From Streptomyces omiyaensis (GTDB taxonomy: Bacteria > Actinomycetota > Actinomycetes > Streptomycetales > Streptomycetaceae): a DNA stretch of 64,000 nucleotides. The position numbers and the translations under genes were made by a program. Positions 26,781 through 35,407 of the stretch are shown piece after piece (position 1 is the stretch's first letter; every line of letters starts with the position of its first letter). Location: the NCBI RefSeq assembly GCF_014650895.1, contig NZ_BMVV01000016.1, positions 124,001-188,000 of the forward strand, written 5' to 3'. The notes beneath the pieces are model-generated. The model had not been told where the DNA came from. It did not search any database and was given only the letters and a program-made list of their open reading frames with translations.

Positions 26781-28589
26781 ATGCGATCCGCCTCCAGACG
26801 TCTCAGCGCGCTCTGTTCGGCCGCCGCGGCCGCGAGCCTGCTCGTGGTCGCGGCGTCGGTCCCCGCCTCCGCGGGCACCGCCTCCGCCTCCCCCGCTCCC
26901 TCCACCGGCCAGGTCCGCGGCGCCGACAGCCCGCGCGCCCTGCCCGGCCGGTACGTCGTCGCCCTGGAGGGCCGGGCCACCGCCGGCACCGCCACGGCCG
27001 CGCGGGCCGCCGCGCACGCCCGGGTCGCCGACGAGGCGTCCGCGCTGACCGGCCGCGGCGGCGGCACCGTCCGCTCGGTCTTCTCCTCGGCGCTGCGCGG
27101 CTTCTCCCTCACCGCCACGCCGGAGGAGGCCGCCCGGATCGCCGCGCAGCCCGGTGTCCGCTACGTCCAGGCCGACCTGGTGGCGCAGGCGGTCGGCACG
27201 CAGCCCAATCCGCCCTCCTGGGGCCTGGACCGGGTCGACGGCGCCAAGGACGGCAGCTACACCTATCCCGGCGACGGCTCGGGGGTGACCGCGTACATCC
27301 TCGACACCGGCCTGTACCGCCAGCACGCCTCCTTCGAGGGCCGGGCCGCCTCGGGCTACGACTTCATCGACAACGACGCCGACTCCGCCGACTGCCACGG
27401 CCACGGCACGCACGTCGCCGGAACCGTCGCGAGCAAGGAGTACGGCGTCGCGAAGAAGGCCGCGCTCGTCGGCGTCCGGGTGCTCAACTGCCAGGGCAGC
27501 GGTTCCACGTCGCAGATCGTGGCGGGCCTGGACTGGGTGGCGCGCAACGCCAAGAAGCCGGCGATAGCCAACATGAGCCTCGGCGGCGGCGCCGACCAGG
27601 CCCTCGACGACGGCGTCCAGGGCGTCATCGACTCCGGCGTCGCCGTCGCGGTCGCCGCGGGCAACGACGCCAAGGACGCCTGCGGCACCAGTCCGGCCCG
27701 GCTCCCCGCCGCGATCACCCTGGGCTCGACCGACAGCAACGACGGCCGCTCCGGCTTCTCGAACTACGGGCGCTGCCTGGACCTGTTCGCCCCCGGCGGG
27801 TCGATCCTTTCCACCAGGAACGGCGGCGGCACCGCCACCATGAGCGGTACCTCGATGGCCACCCCGCACGTGGCCGGCGCCGCGGCGATCCACCTGTCCG
27901 CCCACCCGGACGCGACCCCGCAGCAGGTCCGCGACGCGCTCGTGCGGGGCGCCCGGTCGGGCGTCGTCGGCAACCCGGGCAGCGGCTCCCCGAACCTCCT
28001 GCTGGACGTCTCCTCGCTCGGCGCGCCCGCCGAACCCGGCAAGCCCACCGCCTCGTTCACCGCCCGGTGCTCCGTCTCCACGCCCAGCTGCTCCTTCGAC
28101 GGCTCCGCGTCGAGCGACCCGGACGGCACCGTCGTCTCGTACGCGTGGGACTTCGGGGACGGGCGGACCGGCGAGGGCGCCGCACCGACCCACACGTACG
28201 CCAAGGGCGGCACCTACACGGTGAAGCTGACCGTCACCGACGACGACGGCTCCACCGGCTCGACGACCGAGCAGGTCACCGCCGGCACCGCCGAACCGCC
28301 GGCCGGCTCCGCGCCGACCGCCTCCTTCGGCGTCTCCTGCTGGCAGGCCGACTGCACGTTCGACGGCTCGGCCTCGACCGACCCGGACGACGACATCGCC
28401 TCCTACCGCTGGGCCTTCGGCGACACCACCTCGGCCACCGGCGTCACCGCCGCCCACCGGTACCCGGCCGGGCAGCGGTCGTACACCGCGCAGCTGACGG
28501 TCACCGACCGCGGCGGCCGCACGGGGACCGCGACCAAGCGGATCGACTGCTACGCCTTCGGCACCGGCGCGCTGTGCTTCGCGTCGTGA
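26781..28589 (+). CDS. Secreted subtilisin-family (S8) serine protease with two PKD domains
   Basis: 602 residues. ATG 26781 chosen because GAGGAG (26768-26773) is 7 bases upstream; ATG 26775 is too close. Signal peptide about 1-30, inhibitor-I9-like propeptide about 45-135 (GRYVVALEGR ... RYVQAD). The catalytic domain about 145-405 carries Asp175 (ILDTGL), His208 (HGTHVAG), the oxyanion Asn region (AAGND) and Ser358 (GTSMATPHVAG). Two PKD domains follow, about 415-500 and 510-590 (YAWDFGDG, YRWAFGDT), each with a Cys pair. Such proteases degrade extracellular protein, and the PKD domains usually bind insoluble substrates. A strong terminator follows. Confidence 0.96.
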   Translation: MRSASRRLSALCSAAAAASLLVVAASVPASAGTASASPAPSTGQVRGADSPRALPGRYVVALEGRATAGTATAARAAAHARVADEASALTGRGGGTVRSVFSSALRGFSLTATPEEAARIAAQPGVRYVQADLVAQAVGTQPNPPSWGLDRVDGAKDGSYTYPGDGSGVTAYILDTGLYRQHASFEGRAASGYDFIDNDADSADCHGHGTHVAGTVASKEYGVAKKAALVGVRVLNCQGSGSTSQIVAGLDWVARNAKKPAIANMSLGGGADQALDDGVQGVIDSGVAVAVAAGNDAKDACGTSPARLPAAITLGSTDSNDGRSGFSNYGRCLDLFAPGGSILSTRNGGGTATMSGTSMATPHVAGAAAIHLSAHPDATPQQVRDALVRGARSGVVGNPGSGSPNLLLDVSSLGAPAEPGKPTASFTARCSVSTPSCSFDGSASSDPDGTVVSYAWDFGDGRTGEGAAPTHTYAKGGTYTVKLTVTDDDGSTGSTTEQVTAGTAEPPAGSAPTASFGVSCWQADCTFDGSASTDPDDDIASYRWAFGDTTSATGVTAAHRYPAGQRSYTAQLTVTDRGGRTGTATKRIDCYAFGTGALCFAS

Positions 28590-28608
28590 CCTGACCCCCA
28601 CCACCCTG

Positions 28609-28640
28609 CCGCGGCCCGTCCCTCCGGGGGCGGGCCGCGG
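28609..28640 (+). terminator. Terminator of the S8 protease gene
   Basis: CCGCGGCCCG (28609-28618) pairs with CGGGCCGCGG (28631-28640), 20 bases after the stop. Confidence 0.75.
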
Positions 28641-28680
28641 CGCGTCCCCGGAGGGACGGCGCGCCCCGGGCGTCACGGGT

Positions 28681-28716
28681 GCCGCGTCCGCCGGGCCGCG
28701 GCCCGGCGGACGCGGC
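28681..28716 (-). terminator. 36-bp perfect palindrome, terminator of the FKBP gene
   Basis: Arms 28681-28698 and 28699-28716 are perfectly complementary. It ends 6 bases from the FKBP stop codon, so with 28609-28640 it separates two convergent genes. Confidence 0.7.
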
Positions 28717-28722
28717 CCGGTG

Positions 28723-29097
28723 TCAGCCGACCGAGAGGAGGTCGACCACGAAGACCAGGGTCTCGCCCTGCCCGATGGCCGGGGACGGCGAGCGGTCGCC
28801 GTAGGCCAGGTGGGGCGGGATGACCAGCTTCCGGCGGCCGCCGACCTTCATGCCCCGCACCCCCATGTCCCAGCCCTTGATGACCTGCCGGCCTCCCAGG
28901 GTGAACTCGAAGGCCTGGTCGCGGTTCCACGAGGCGTCGAACTCCGCGCCGGTGGAGTGGGCCACTCCCACGTAGTGGACCGACACCGTGGAGCCCTTGG
29001 TGGCCTCGGCCCCGTCCCCGACCACCACGTCCTCGATGTGCAGGTAGGGGGACGGCCGCCCCTGGGGGGTCTCGATCTGCGGTCGTTCAAGGGACAT
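28723..29097 (-). CDS. FKBP-type peptidyl-prolyl cis-trans isomerase
   Basis: 124 residues from ATG 29097 with GAGGAG at 7-bp spacing. It is a single FKBP domain without signal peptide: VSVHYVG, FDASWNRDQAFEFTLG, QVIKGWDMGVRGMKVGG, PPHLAYGDRS, LVFVVDLL. These include the aromatic/hydrophobic residues of the active pocket. It catalyses Xaa-Pro isomerisation in the cytoplasm, assisting folding. It is a housekeeping-type gene in Streptomyces and stands alone, divergent from the DUF1206 gene. Confidence 0.95.
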   Translation of the reverse strand: MSLERPQIETPQGRPSPYLHIEDVVVGDGAEATKGSTVSVHYVGVAHSTGAEFDASWNRDQAFEFTLGGRQVIKGWDMGVRGMKVGGRRKLVIPPHLAYGDRSPSPAIGQGETLVFVVDLLSVG

Positions 29098-29308
29098 GGC
29101 CCGCTCCTCGCTCTCGTCGGCCGGTCCGCCATCGGACCGGCACGCCTGGGTGATCATTCTCGCCCCGGCCGACCCGTGCGACGGGCCGCCCCCGGTGAGG
29201 GGCCCTGCCGGTGAGGGGCCGACCCGTGCGGGCCCGGTCGGGACTCCGGGTGATTCGAGTCGCGGAGCCGGGGCACGCGGGGGGTTCGGACGGAGGGAGT
29301 GACCTGAC

Positions 29309-30139
29309 ATGACCACAGCCGGATCGTCATGGGCCGCCGCGAGGCGAGCGGCCCGGGGGGACGCCGTGCGCGGAGGTGCACGGGCGGGTTTCGCGGCGCG
29401 CGGTGTGCTGTACCTGCTCATCGGCATCCTGGCCGTACGCATCGGCCTCACGGGCACGAACGAGCAGGCCGACCGGGGCGGGGCCCTCGCCGAGGTGGCC
29501 GCGACGCCCTTCGGGGCCGTCCTGCTGTGGGCCCTGGGCATCGGACTCGCGGGAATGGCCTTGTGGCGGCTCTCCGAGGCGTTGTTCGGCGCGGCGGGGC
29601 CCGACGGCGGCGGGGCGGGCAAGCGCGCCCTGTCCGGCGCGCGCTTCGTCTTCTACGGGGTGTCGTCGTTCCTCGTCCTGGCCTTCGCGGTCGGCGACCG
29701 GGGCAGCGGGGCCGGCTCCACCGACCGGCAGAGCCAGGACGTCACCGGGCACCTCCTCGGCCTGCCCGGTGGCCAGTGGTGGGTGGGCGCCGCGGCGGCG
29801 GGGTTCCTCGGCGCGGGAGTCTGGACGGCGGGCCGGGCGGTGCTGCGCACGTACCGCAAGCACCTCGTGTGGGACCGGATGTCGAAGCCCCAGCGGCGGT
29901 TCATGGACGTGACGGGCATCGCGGGGGGCGTGGGACGCGGACTCGTCTTCGGCGCGATCGGCTCCTTCGGCCTGAAGGCGGCCATCGCCTTCGACCCGAA
30001 GGAGTCCAAGGGCATGGACGACGCCATCCGCTCCTTCGCCCAGACGCCCGCGGGGCCGTGGCTCCTCGTCGCCGTCGCCGTCGGCCTCGTCCTCTTCGGC
30101 GTGTTCTCCTTCGGCCAGGCCAAGTGGCGCGACGTCTGA
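29309..30139 (+). CDS. DUF1206-family integral membrane protein
   Basis: 276 residues with six hydrophobic segments arranged as three similar pairs, each starting with a Gly/Ala-rich AARGVLYLLIG- or GARFVFYGVSS- or IAGGVGRGLVFGAIGS-type helix. This threefold repeat is the hallmark of DUF1206. GGAGGG stands about 11 bases before the ATG. Function unknown; probably in the cytoplasmic membrane. Transcribed alone. Confidence 0.85.
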   Translation: MTTAGSSWAAARRAARGDAVRGGARAGFAARGVLYLLIGILAVRIGLTGTNEQADRGGALAEVAATPFGAVLLWALGIGLAGMALWRLSEALFGAAGPDGGGAGKRALSGARFVFYGVSSFLVLAFAVGDRGSGAGSTDRQSQDVTGHLLGLPGGQWWVGAAAAGFLGAGVWTAGRAVLRTYRKHLVWDRMSKPQRRFMDVTGIAGGVGRGLVFGAIGSFGLKAAIAFDPKESKGMDDAIRSFAQTPAGPWLLVAVAVGLVLFGVFSFGQAKWRDV

Positions 30140-30280
30140 CCACCGCGGTCCGCCCCGGGCGGCGGGGGGACGGGAGGGGCCCTGCGGGGCGGGGCGTCCT
30201 CACCTGCCCGTTCATTCCGCGTTTATGGGCACGTGTCACGGTGTTCCCTGCCCCCCTCCCCCTCGGCGGACGGAGTACGC

Positions 30281-30802
30281 GTGACCACGGCAGCCGCTTA
30301 CGAGAACCAGGCGACCCTGACCTACCGGATCTCCTTCACCGCGGGTCCCGACCTCTCGGGAACCCTCCGGCGCACGTCGGGCACCCCCGTGACCATGAGC
30401 ACCTACTACCACGGTCTGCCCGAGCCCAAGGGCAGGTTCGCGGGCGAGTACCGCCACGAGAGGGATCCGGAGAGGCAGACCGTCAACATCCTCGCCAACG
30501 CGGTCCTGGAGCGGCTCGGCTGCGACGACGACCAGTACCTGGCCCAGGTCCTGGCGCAGGTCACCGGGGGCAGCATCGCGCTCCACTCCGAGAAGGGCCC
30601 CTGCCACTCCTGCCGGGCGGTCCTCCGGCAGTTCCTGCAGGACTACCCGATGATCGCCTCCTGCGTGGTGACCTACCGCAAGACGGACAAGCGGGGCCAT
30701 GCGATCCGCGCCCTCGAACCCGCCGGAGGCGACCTCTGCGGCTCCTACGGCTACGAGGACGCGGTGGAGCTCGGCGGCAACTGGCGCAAGGTGCTGCGCT
30801 GA
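30281..30802 (+). CDS. Cytidine-deaminase-like (polymorphic-toxin-type) protein
   Basis: Start taken at GTG 30281 (GGACGGAG at 5 bp), 173 residues. The C-terminal half has the zinc-site arrangement SIALHSEKGPCHSCRAVL, then QFLQDYPMIASCVVTYRK. The order Ser/His-x-Glu, Pro-Cys-x-x-Cys, Q-F and a Y/P-rich strand is that of deaminase-fold families found in bacterial toxins (BURPS668_1122/XOO2897-like). The usual upstream catalytic D/H-x-E motif is not obvious (DPERQTVNILANAVLE is where it should be), so activity is doubtful. No signal or delivery domain is present. It may instead be a cellular member of the family. Confidence 0.5.
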   Translation: MTTAAAYENQATLTYRISFTAGPDLSGTLRRTSGTPVTMSTYYHGLPEPKGRFAGEYRHERDPERQTVNILANAVLERLGCDDDQYLAQVLAQVTGGSIALHSEKGPCHSCRAVLRQFLQDYPMIASCVVTYRKTDKRGHAIRALEPAGGDLCGSYGYEDAVELGGNWRKVLR

Positions 30803-30819
30803 CGCCTCCGGGCGGCACA

Positions 30820-30859
30820 CCGGGAGTCCGTCGGCGCGGCCGCGCCGACGGACTCCCGG
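30820..30859 (+). terminator. 40-bp perfect palindrome terminator
   Basis: The 20-bp arms 30820-30839 and 30840-30859 are fully complementary, beginning 17 bases after the deaminase-like gene. Confidence 0.75.
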
Positions 30860-30927
30860 CCGCTCCGGGCAGGCCCCCCGTGGCCGCGTCCCGTGCGTCC
30901 CGCGCGTGGTGCCCCTGGGCGGTCGGC

Positions 30928-30958
30928 GGGATGGGGTGGGATGGGGTGGGATGGGGGG
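30928..30958 (+). repeat. G-rich 10-bp tandem repeat directly before the cytochrome b561 start
   Basis: GGG followed by two ATGGGGTGGG units and ATGGGGGG runs up to the ATG at 30959. Six or more G-runs of 3-6 bases could fold into a G-quadruplex in the ribosome-binding region, and the repeat contains several out-of-frame ATGs. Confidence 0.75.
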
Positions 30959-31495
30959 ATGGAACATGCCGTCGGCTACCGGCCTCTCACGAAGGCGCTG
31001 CACTGGAGCGTCGTGATCGCGTTCGCCGTCCAGTTCGTCCTGGGCTACGCCCTCGACGCCTCCGGGTCCGGGCACGGTCGGGGCCGGGGACGGGGCGGGG
31101 ACTCCGGGCGGGGGCGCGGCCGGGGCGGGGGCGAGGGGTACGAGCCCTTCGGCGACGATGCCGTGCTGACGGCCCACGTCCTGGTGGGAGCCGTCATCGT
31201 CGTCCTGGGTGTGGCGCGACTGCTGTGGCGCCGCCGGGCCGGACTGCCGCCCTGGGCGCCCACGCTGAAGCCGTTCGAGCGGCGTCTCGCCCACCGTACG
31301 GAGGGAGCGCTCCTCCTGCTCACCCTCGTCGTCCCCGCCACGGGCGTGGTGCTCCTCGCCTCGGGCGAGGACGGCCTGGTGGGGGTGCACGTGTCCGCGC
31401 AGGCGCTGTTCCTCGCCGCGCTCACGGCCCATGTCGGCCTGGTCCTCAAGCACCAGCTCCTCGACCGGGACCGGCTCCTGCGGCGCATGCTGTGA
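30959..31495 (+). CDS. Cytochrome b561-like membrane protein
   Basis: 178 residues with four membrane helices. Candidate haem-ligand histidines lie in ALHWSVV (helix 1), LTAHVLVGAV (helix 2), LAHRTEGALLL (helix 3) and ALTAHVGLVLKH (helix 4), which is the pattern of bacterial cytochrome b/b561 electron carriers. The loop between helices 1 and 2 holds an unusual Gly-Arg repeat (GHGRGRGRGG...). It would move electrons from quinol to a periplasmic or membrane partner; no partner gene is adjacent. The ribosome-binding region is the G-rich repeat at 30928. Confidence 0.82.
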   Translation: MEHAVGYRPLTKALHWSVVIAFAVQFVLGYALDASGSGHGRGRGRGGDSGRGRGRGGGEGYEPFGDDAVLTAHVLVGAVIVVLGVARLLWRRRAGLPPWAPTLKPFERRLAHRTEGALLLLTLVVPATGVVLLASGEDGLVGVHVSAQALFLAALTAHVGLVLKHQLLDRDRLLRRML

Positions 31496-31675
31496 CCCGC
31501 GCACGACGGCCGTGACGCCGGCGGCGCTGCCGGGCACGTCGCCCAGGACCGCGTCCGGACTTCGTAGACTGGGGGAACGGCTCGTCACCGGCGGCGGCGA
31601 GCGGCCGGAAAGCCCGGAGCGCCGGGAAGCCCGGAGGAACCGAGGGCCCCGGGCCCGGCGAGGGAGCGGAGCGGC

Positions 31676-32857
31676 ATGGGACGGCGTGCCCGGGAGACTG
31701 CAGGCGAGGCCGAGGGGCTGTTCGACGTGGCGGACCTCGTGGCCGCGGCCGCCCCGGCCGCGGCGGAGGAGGGGCGGGCGTTCCGCGACGGGCCCGAGGC
31801 GGCCCGGCTGCTGCGGGTGGCGGAGATCCACGCCGAACCGGCCGCCGCCGCGTCCTGGCGGGGGCGGCAGATCATCGCGCGGTTCCCCGGCGCCCGGCTC
31901 GTGGGGACGGACTCCCACTGGCGCATTCCACACCTCCACGGCAACGGCGGGAACGTCGAGCGCTGGGTCAGGATCAAGAGCGAGACGCTCGTCCTCGGCG
32001 AGCGCGCCTCCCTGACCGTCCGTCCCAACGGCCGGTCCGCCGACTGGATCGCCCCCGGGCTCTCCAACGGCTGCGCCATGGCCTGCGCGTACTGCTACGT
32101 CCCGCGCCGCAAGGGCTTCGCCAATCCCCTCACCGTCTTCACCAACGTGGAACGGGTCCTCGGCGCGCTCGGCCGCCACATCGCGGCGACCGGGCCGAAG
32201 CGGGAGCCCAACCAGTGCGACGAGAAGGCGTGGGTCTACGACATCGGCGAGAACGGCGACTGCTCGGTCGACGACCTGATCAGCGACAACACCGCCGACC
32301 TCGTGCACGCCTTCCGGCACTGGCCCACGGCCAAGGCGTCCTTCGCGACCAAGTTCGTCAACCCCGACCTGCTCCGGCTCGACCCCCGGGGCCGTACCCG
32401 GATCCGGTTCTCCCTCATGCCTCCGGAGGACTCCCGGCTCCTCGACATCCGCACCAGCCCCGTGCCCGCCCGCGTCCGGGCCGCCGCAGACTTCCTCGAC
32501 GCCGGCTACGAGGTCCACTTCAACCTGTCCCCGGTGGTGATCCGCCCCGGCTGGCGCGAGGCCTGGGGCGAGCTGCTGCAGAGGATGGACGACGTGCTCC
32601 CGAGGCGGGTGAAGGAGCAGGCCGCGGCGGAGGTCATCATGCTCACGCACAACGAGGACCTCCACGGGGTCAACCTGGGCTGGCACCCGCGCGCCGAGGA
32701 ACTGCTGTGGCAGCCCGGCCTCCAGCAGCCCAAGCGGTCCGAGAACGGCGCCCTGAACGTCCGCTACCGTACCGCCGTCAAACGCGAGGCGGTCGAGGCG
32801 CTCACCGCCCTGATCGGGGCCCGCGCCCCCTGGCTGCGCGTGCGGTACGCCTTCTGA
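31676..32857 (+). CDS. Spore photoproduct lyase-like radical SAM protein
   Basis: 393 residues from ATG 31676 (GGAG upstream). The radical SAM cluster motif C-x3-C-x2-C is Cys133, Cys137, Cys140 (SNGCAMACAYC). The sequence keeps spl-family features: WIAPGLSNGC, ATKFVNPDLL, RIRFSLMP, and the substrate region HFNLSPVVI. The usual enzyme is about 340-350 residues; this one has an added N-terminal ~60-residue Ala-rich stretch. Members found outside endospore formers are of unknown substrate but are thought to repair or modify DNA photoproducts. A -10-like TAGACT (31565-31570) lies upstream. Confidence 0.85.
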   Translation: MGRRARETAGEAEGLFDVADLVAAAAPAAAEEGRAFRDGPEAARLLRVAEIHAEPAAAASWRGRQIIARFPGARLVGTDSHWRIPHLHGNGGNVERWVRIKSETLVLGERASLTVRPNGRSADWIAPGLSNGCAMACAYCYVPRRKGFANPLTVFTNVERVLGALGRHIAATGPKREPNQCDEKAWVYDIGENGDCSVDDLISDNTADLVHAFRHWPTAKASFATKFVNPDLLRLDPRGRTRIRFSLMPPEDSRLLDIRTSPVPARVRAAADFLDAGYEVHFNLSPVVIRPGWREAWGELLQRMDDVLPRRVKEQAAAEVIMLTHNEDLHGVNLGWHPRAEELLWQPGLQQPKRSENGALNVRYRTAVKREAVEALTALIGARAPWLRVRYAF

Positions 32858-32910
32858 CCGACGGCCCGCACGGCCGCCGCGCGCCCCGCACAGCCGCCGC
32901 GCCCCGCGCG

Positions 32911-34341
32911 TCAGCCGGCGCCCGACAGCGACGCGTGCGCCTCGGCCAGCCGGTCGACCGCGGTGTCCAGCGCCTCGGGCGGGAGGGTGAAGGGCAGTCG
33001 CAGGAAGCGGTCCAGCGTCCCGTCGGGCGAGAAGCGGAAGCCCGGTGTCAGGGCGAGGCCGCGCGCGGCGGCCCGCTCGGACAGGTGCCGCGCGTCGGCG
33101 TCCAGGAGTTCGAGCCAGAGGGAGAGGCCGCCGTCCGGGACCCGGAACCGGCACCACGGCAGCTCCGCCAGCCGCGCGGCCAGATGGTCCCGCCGCACGC
33201 GCAGCTGCGCGATCCGCCGGGCGAGGACGGCCTCCCTGCGCTCCAGGAGGCGGGCGGCGACGAGCCGGTCGAACGGCGAGGGGGCGAGCGCGGCGGCGAG
33301 CGGGAGCGCCGCGAGCCTCCGGACGACGTCCGGGTGCGCCCGGATCCAGCCCACGCGCAGCCCCGGCCACAGCGACTTGCTCAGCGACCCCACGGACACG
33401 GTGTTCCGGTCGCCGGCGCGTCCCGCCGCGCGCGCCGGCGGGGCGGCGCCCTCGCGCAGGTCCAGGTCCCGCATGGTCTCGTCGAGGACCACCAGGGTGT
33501 CGTGGGCCCGCAGCCGCCTGCGCAGCTCCGCCCGCTCCTCCTCGCCCATGAGCAGCCCCGTCGGGTTGTGGAAGTCGGTGACCAGGTACGTCAGTGCCGG
33601 CCGGGCCGCCGCGAGGGTGCGGTCCAGGGCGGCGAGGTCCCATCCGCCGGGGGAAAGGGGCTGTGCGACCAGCCGGGCTCCCGCGCCCCGGAAGAGGGCG
33701 AGCGCCCCCGGGTAGGTGGGTGAGTCCAGCACGACCCTGGCGTTCGGCCGCAGGTACGCCGCGCTCAGCAGGCTCAGCGCGGCGTCGGCGCCGCTGGTGA
33801 GCAGCAGGTGCCCGCCGTCGGTCGCGAGGCCCTGCGCGGTGTGGAGCGCGGCGATCCTCCCGCGCAGCGCCGACGGCCGGTCGTCCTCGGAGGCGTCGGC
33901 GAGCAGCGCGCCGGGCAGGGCGTCGGCGGCCTCCCGTACGGCGTCGAGCAGGTCGTCGAGGGGAGCGGCGGGCTCCGCGACGGTGAGGTCCAGCGGGGCG
34001 CCGTTCCGGCCCGCCTCGCCCCGGTCGCTGGCCCACGGCGAGAGGCGGTCGTGCAGGGCGGGCGGCAGGCCGACCGTGCTGCCCGCGCCGGTCCGGGTGA
34101 CGATCAACCCCTCCTCGCGCAGCAGCCGGTACGCCGTCGTCACCGTGCCCCGTGCCAGGCCCAGCGCCCCGGCGAGCAGGCGCTCGGCGGGAAGGACGGC
34201 GCCGACCGGCAGCCGCCCGTCGCGGACGGCCTTCTCCACGGCGTCGGCCAGCTGCCGCGGCAGCGTCCCGCCCCCGGTGCGCCACGCGCCGAGCAGCTGG
34301 GGGAGCCGCGACGCGGGGACGCGCCGCACCACCTGGTCCAT
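32911..34341 (-). CDS. MocR-type GntR/aminotransferase transcriptional regulator
   Basis: 476 residues. N-terminal GntR winged helix about 15-100 (LPRQLADAVEKAVRDGRLPVGAVLP...AYRLLREEGL), then a class I aminotransferase-like domain with the PLP-binding Lys in SVGSLSKSLWPGLRVGW and the DFHNPTG turn. MocR proteins sense PLP or a PLP-amine adduct and usually control themselves and the divergent gene, here the phzF-ocd operon. The ATG at 34341 lies 6 bases from a TAGACT -10 element, so the message is probably leaderless. Confidence 0.92.
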   Translation of the reverse strand: MDQVVRRVPASRLPQLLGAWRTGGGTLPRQLADAVEKAVRDGRLPVGAVLPAERLLAGALGLARGTVTTAYRLLREEGLIVTRTGAGSTVGLPPALHDRLSPWASDRGEAGRNGAPLDLTVAEPAAPLDDLLDAVREAADALPGALLADASEDDRPSALRGRIAALHTAQGLATDGGHLLLTSGADAALSLLSAAYLRPNARVVLDSPTYPGALALFRGAGARLVAQPLSPGGWDLAALDRTLAAARPALTYLVTDFHNPTGLLMGEEERAELRRRLRAHDTLVVLDETMRDLDLREGAAPPARAAGRAGDRNTVSVGSLSKSLWPGLRVGWIRAHPDVVRRLAALPLAAALAPSPFDRLVAARLLERREAVLARRIAQLRVRRDHLAARLAELPWCRFRVPDGGLSLWLELLDADARHLSERAAARGLALTPGFRFSPDGTLDRFLRLPFTLPPEALDTAVDRLAEAHASLSGAG

Positions 34342-34366
34342 TGGGCCAGTCTAGGAGGATTGGACC
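34335..34366 (-). promoter_or_regulatory. MocR promoter/operator region
   Basis: On the minus strand, TAGACT (34353-34348) is a -10 placed 6 bases before the ATG. GGTCCA (34335-34340) and TGGACC (34361-34366) form an inverted repeat around it. A MocR dimer bound here would cover the promoter, consistent with autoregulation and with control of the divergent phzF. Confidence 0.5.
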
Positions 34367-34487
34367 ACGACCGGACGACGGGCGCCGTCTGGCGTCGAGA
34401 CGTACCGCCCCGGCGCGGCCGCCTGCTCCCGGCGCCCGCCCGTCCCCGTAACGGGCCCCGCACCCGGCACGCACCCGCACGGACACC

Positions 34488-34511
34488 CGACACCGACACC
34501 GACACCGACAC
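34488..34511 (+). repeat. (CGACAC)4 upstream of phzF
   Basis: Four perfect hexamers end 15 bases before the phzF-like ATG. No clear ribosome binding site lies between the repeat and the ATG. Confidence 0.85.
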
Positions 34512-34526
34512 CCGCCTGGACGTCCC

Positions 34527-35396
34527 ATGCCCCTGCACTACCGCCATGTCGACGTGTTCGCCGGACAGGCCTACACCGGCAACACACTCGCCGTCTTCCC
34601 CGACGACCCCGGTCTCTCCGCCGCGCAGATGCTCGCCCTCACGCAGGAGCTGCGCCACTTCGAGACGATCTTCCTGAGGGCCGAGGAGGGGACCCACTAC
34701 GTCACGGCCCGCGTCTTCGACCTCTTCGAGGAGCTCGACTTCGCCGGGCACCCGGTCCTGGGAGCCGCCGCCGTGTTGCACGAACGCGACGGGGGCGGCG
34801 CGCCCCGCCGCTGGACGTTCCACCTCCCGGGCCGCACCGTCGAGGTGTCCACCCGCCCCACCGCCACCGGCTACCACGCCGACCTCGACCAAGGCGCACC
34901 CGAGTTCCTGGCGACGGTCCCGGACGCGGAGCGGGCGGGGGTCGCCGCCGCCCTCGGCCTGCCCGCGCACGCGCTCGCCGGCCTCCCGCTCCAGGTCGTC
35001 TCCACGGGGCTGCGCTACCTCGTCGTGCCCGTGGTGGCGGGTCTGGCCGGGGCGAGGATCGTCCACCGCGACTTCGCGCGGCTGATCGGCCGGTACGGAG
35101 CGCAGTTCGCGTACGTGCTCGACGTCGAGGCGCGGGAGGGCCGCCACTGGAACAACGACGGCGTCCTGGAGGACGTCGCGACCGGCAGCGCCGCCGGCTG
35201 CGTCGGCGCCTATCTGGCCCGGTACGGGGCCGTCCCCGTCGACGAGGGGTTCGTCCTGCGGCAGGGCCGCTTCGCCGGGCGCCCGAGCCGGCTCACCGTC
35301 GTCCCGCAGGGGCGCCCCGCCGCGCTGCGCAACGTCCGGGTCGGCGGCGACGTGACCATGGTGGCCCGGGGAACCCTCGACACCCTGCCCGCGTGA
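34527..35396 (+). CDS. PhzF-family isomerase/epimerase-like protein
   Basis: 289 residues with the full PhzF double hot-dog-like fold signatures: N-terminal YRHVDVFAGQAYTGNTLAVF, catalytic Glu46 in HFETIFL, RVFDLFEELDFAGHPVLGAA, and C-terminal DVATGSAAGCVGAYL. PhzF-type enzymes do acid-base isomerisations or epimerisations on small amino or hydroxy acids. No phenazine genes are near, so a different substrate is expected. The next gene (ornithine cyclodeaminase family) starts 11 bases after its stop, so the two form an operon, probably controlled by the divergent MocR. Confidence 0.88.
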   Translation: MPLHYRHVDVFAGQAYTGNTLAVFPDDPGLSAAQMLALTQELRHFETIFLRAEEGTHYVTARVFDLFEELDFAGHPVLGAAAVLHERDGGGAPRRWTFHLPGRTVEVSTRPTATGYHADLDQGAPEFLATVPDAERAGVAAALGLPAHALAGLPLQVVSTGLRYLVVPVVAGLAGARIVHRDFARLIGRYGAQFAYVLDVEAREGRHWNNDGVLEDVATGSAAGCVGAYLARYGAVPVDEGFVLRQGRFAGRPSRLTVVPQGRPAALRNVRVGGDVTMVARGTLDTLPA

Positions 35397-35407
35397 GGAG
35401 CCTTCCC

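Noticed and set aside
30236..34528. 1430-codon minus-strand ORF
   Set aside because: It is the antisense of several clear plus-strand genes and an off-frame copy of the MocR gene; low-complexity product.
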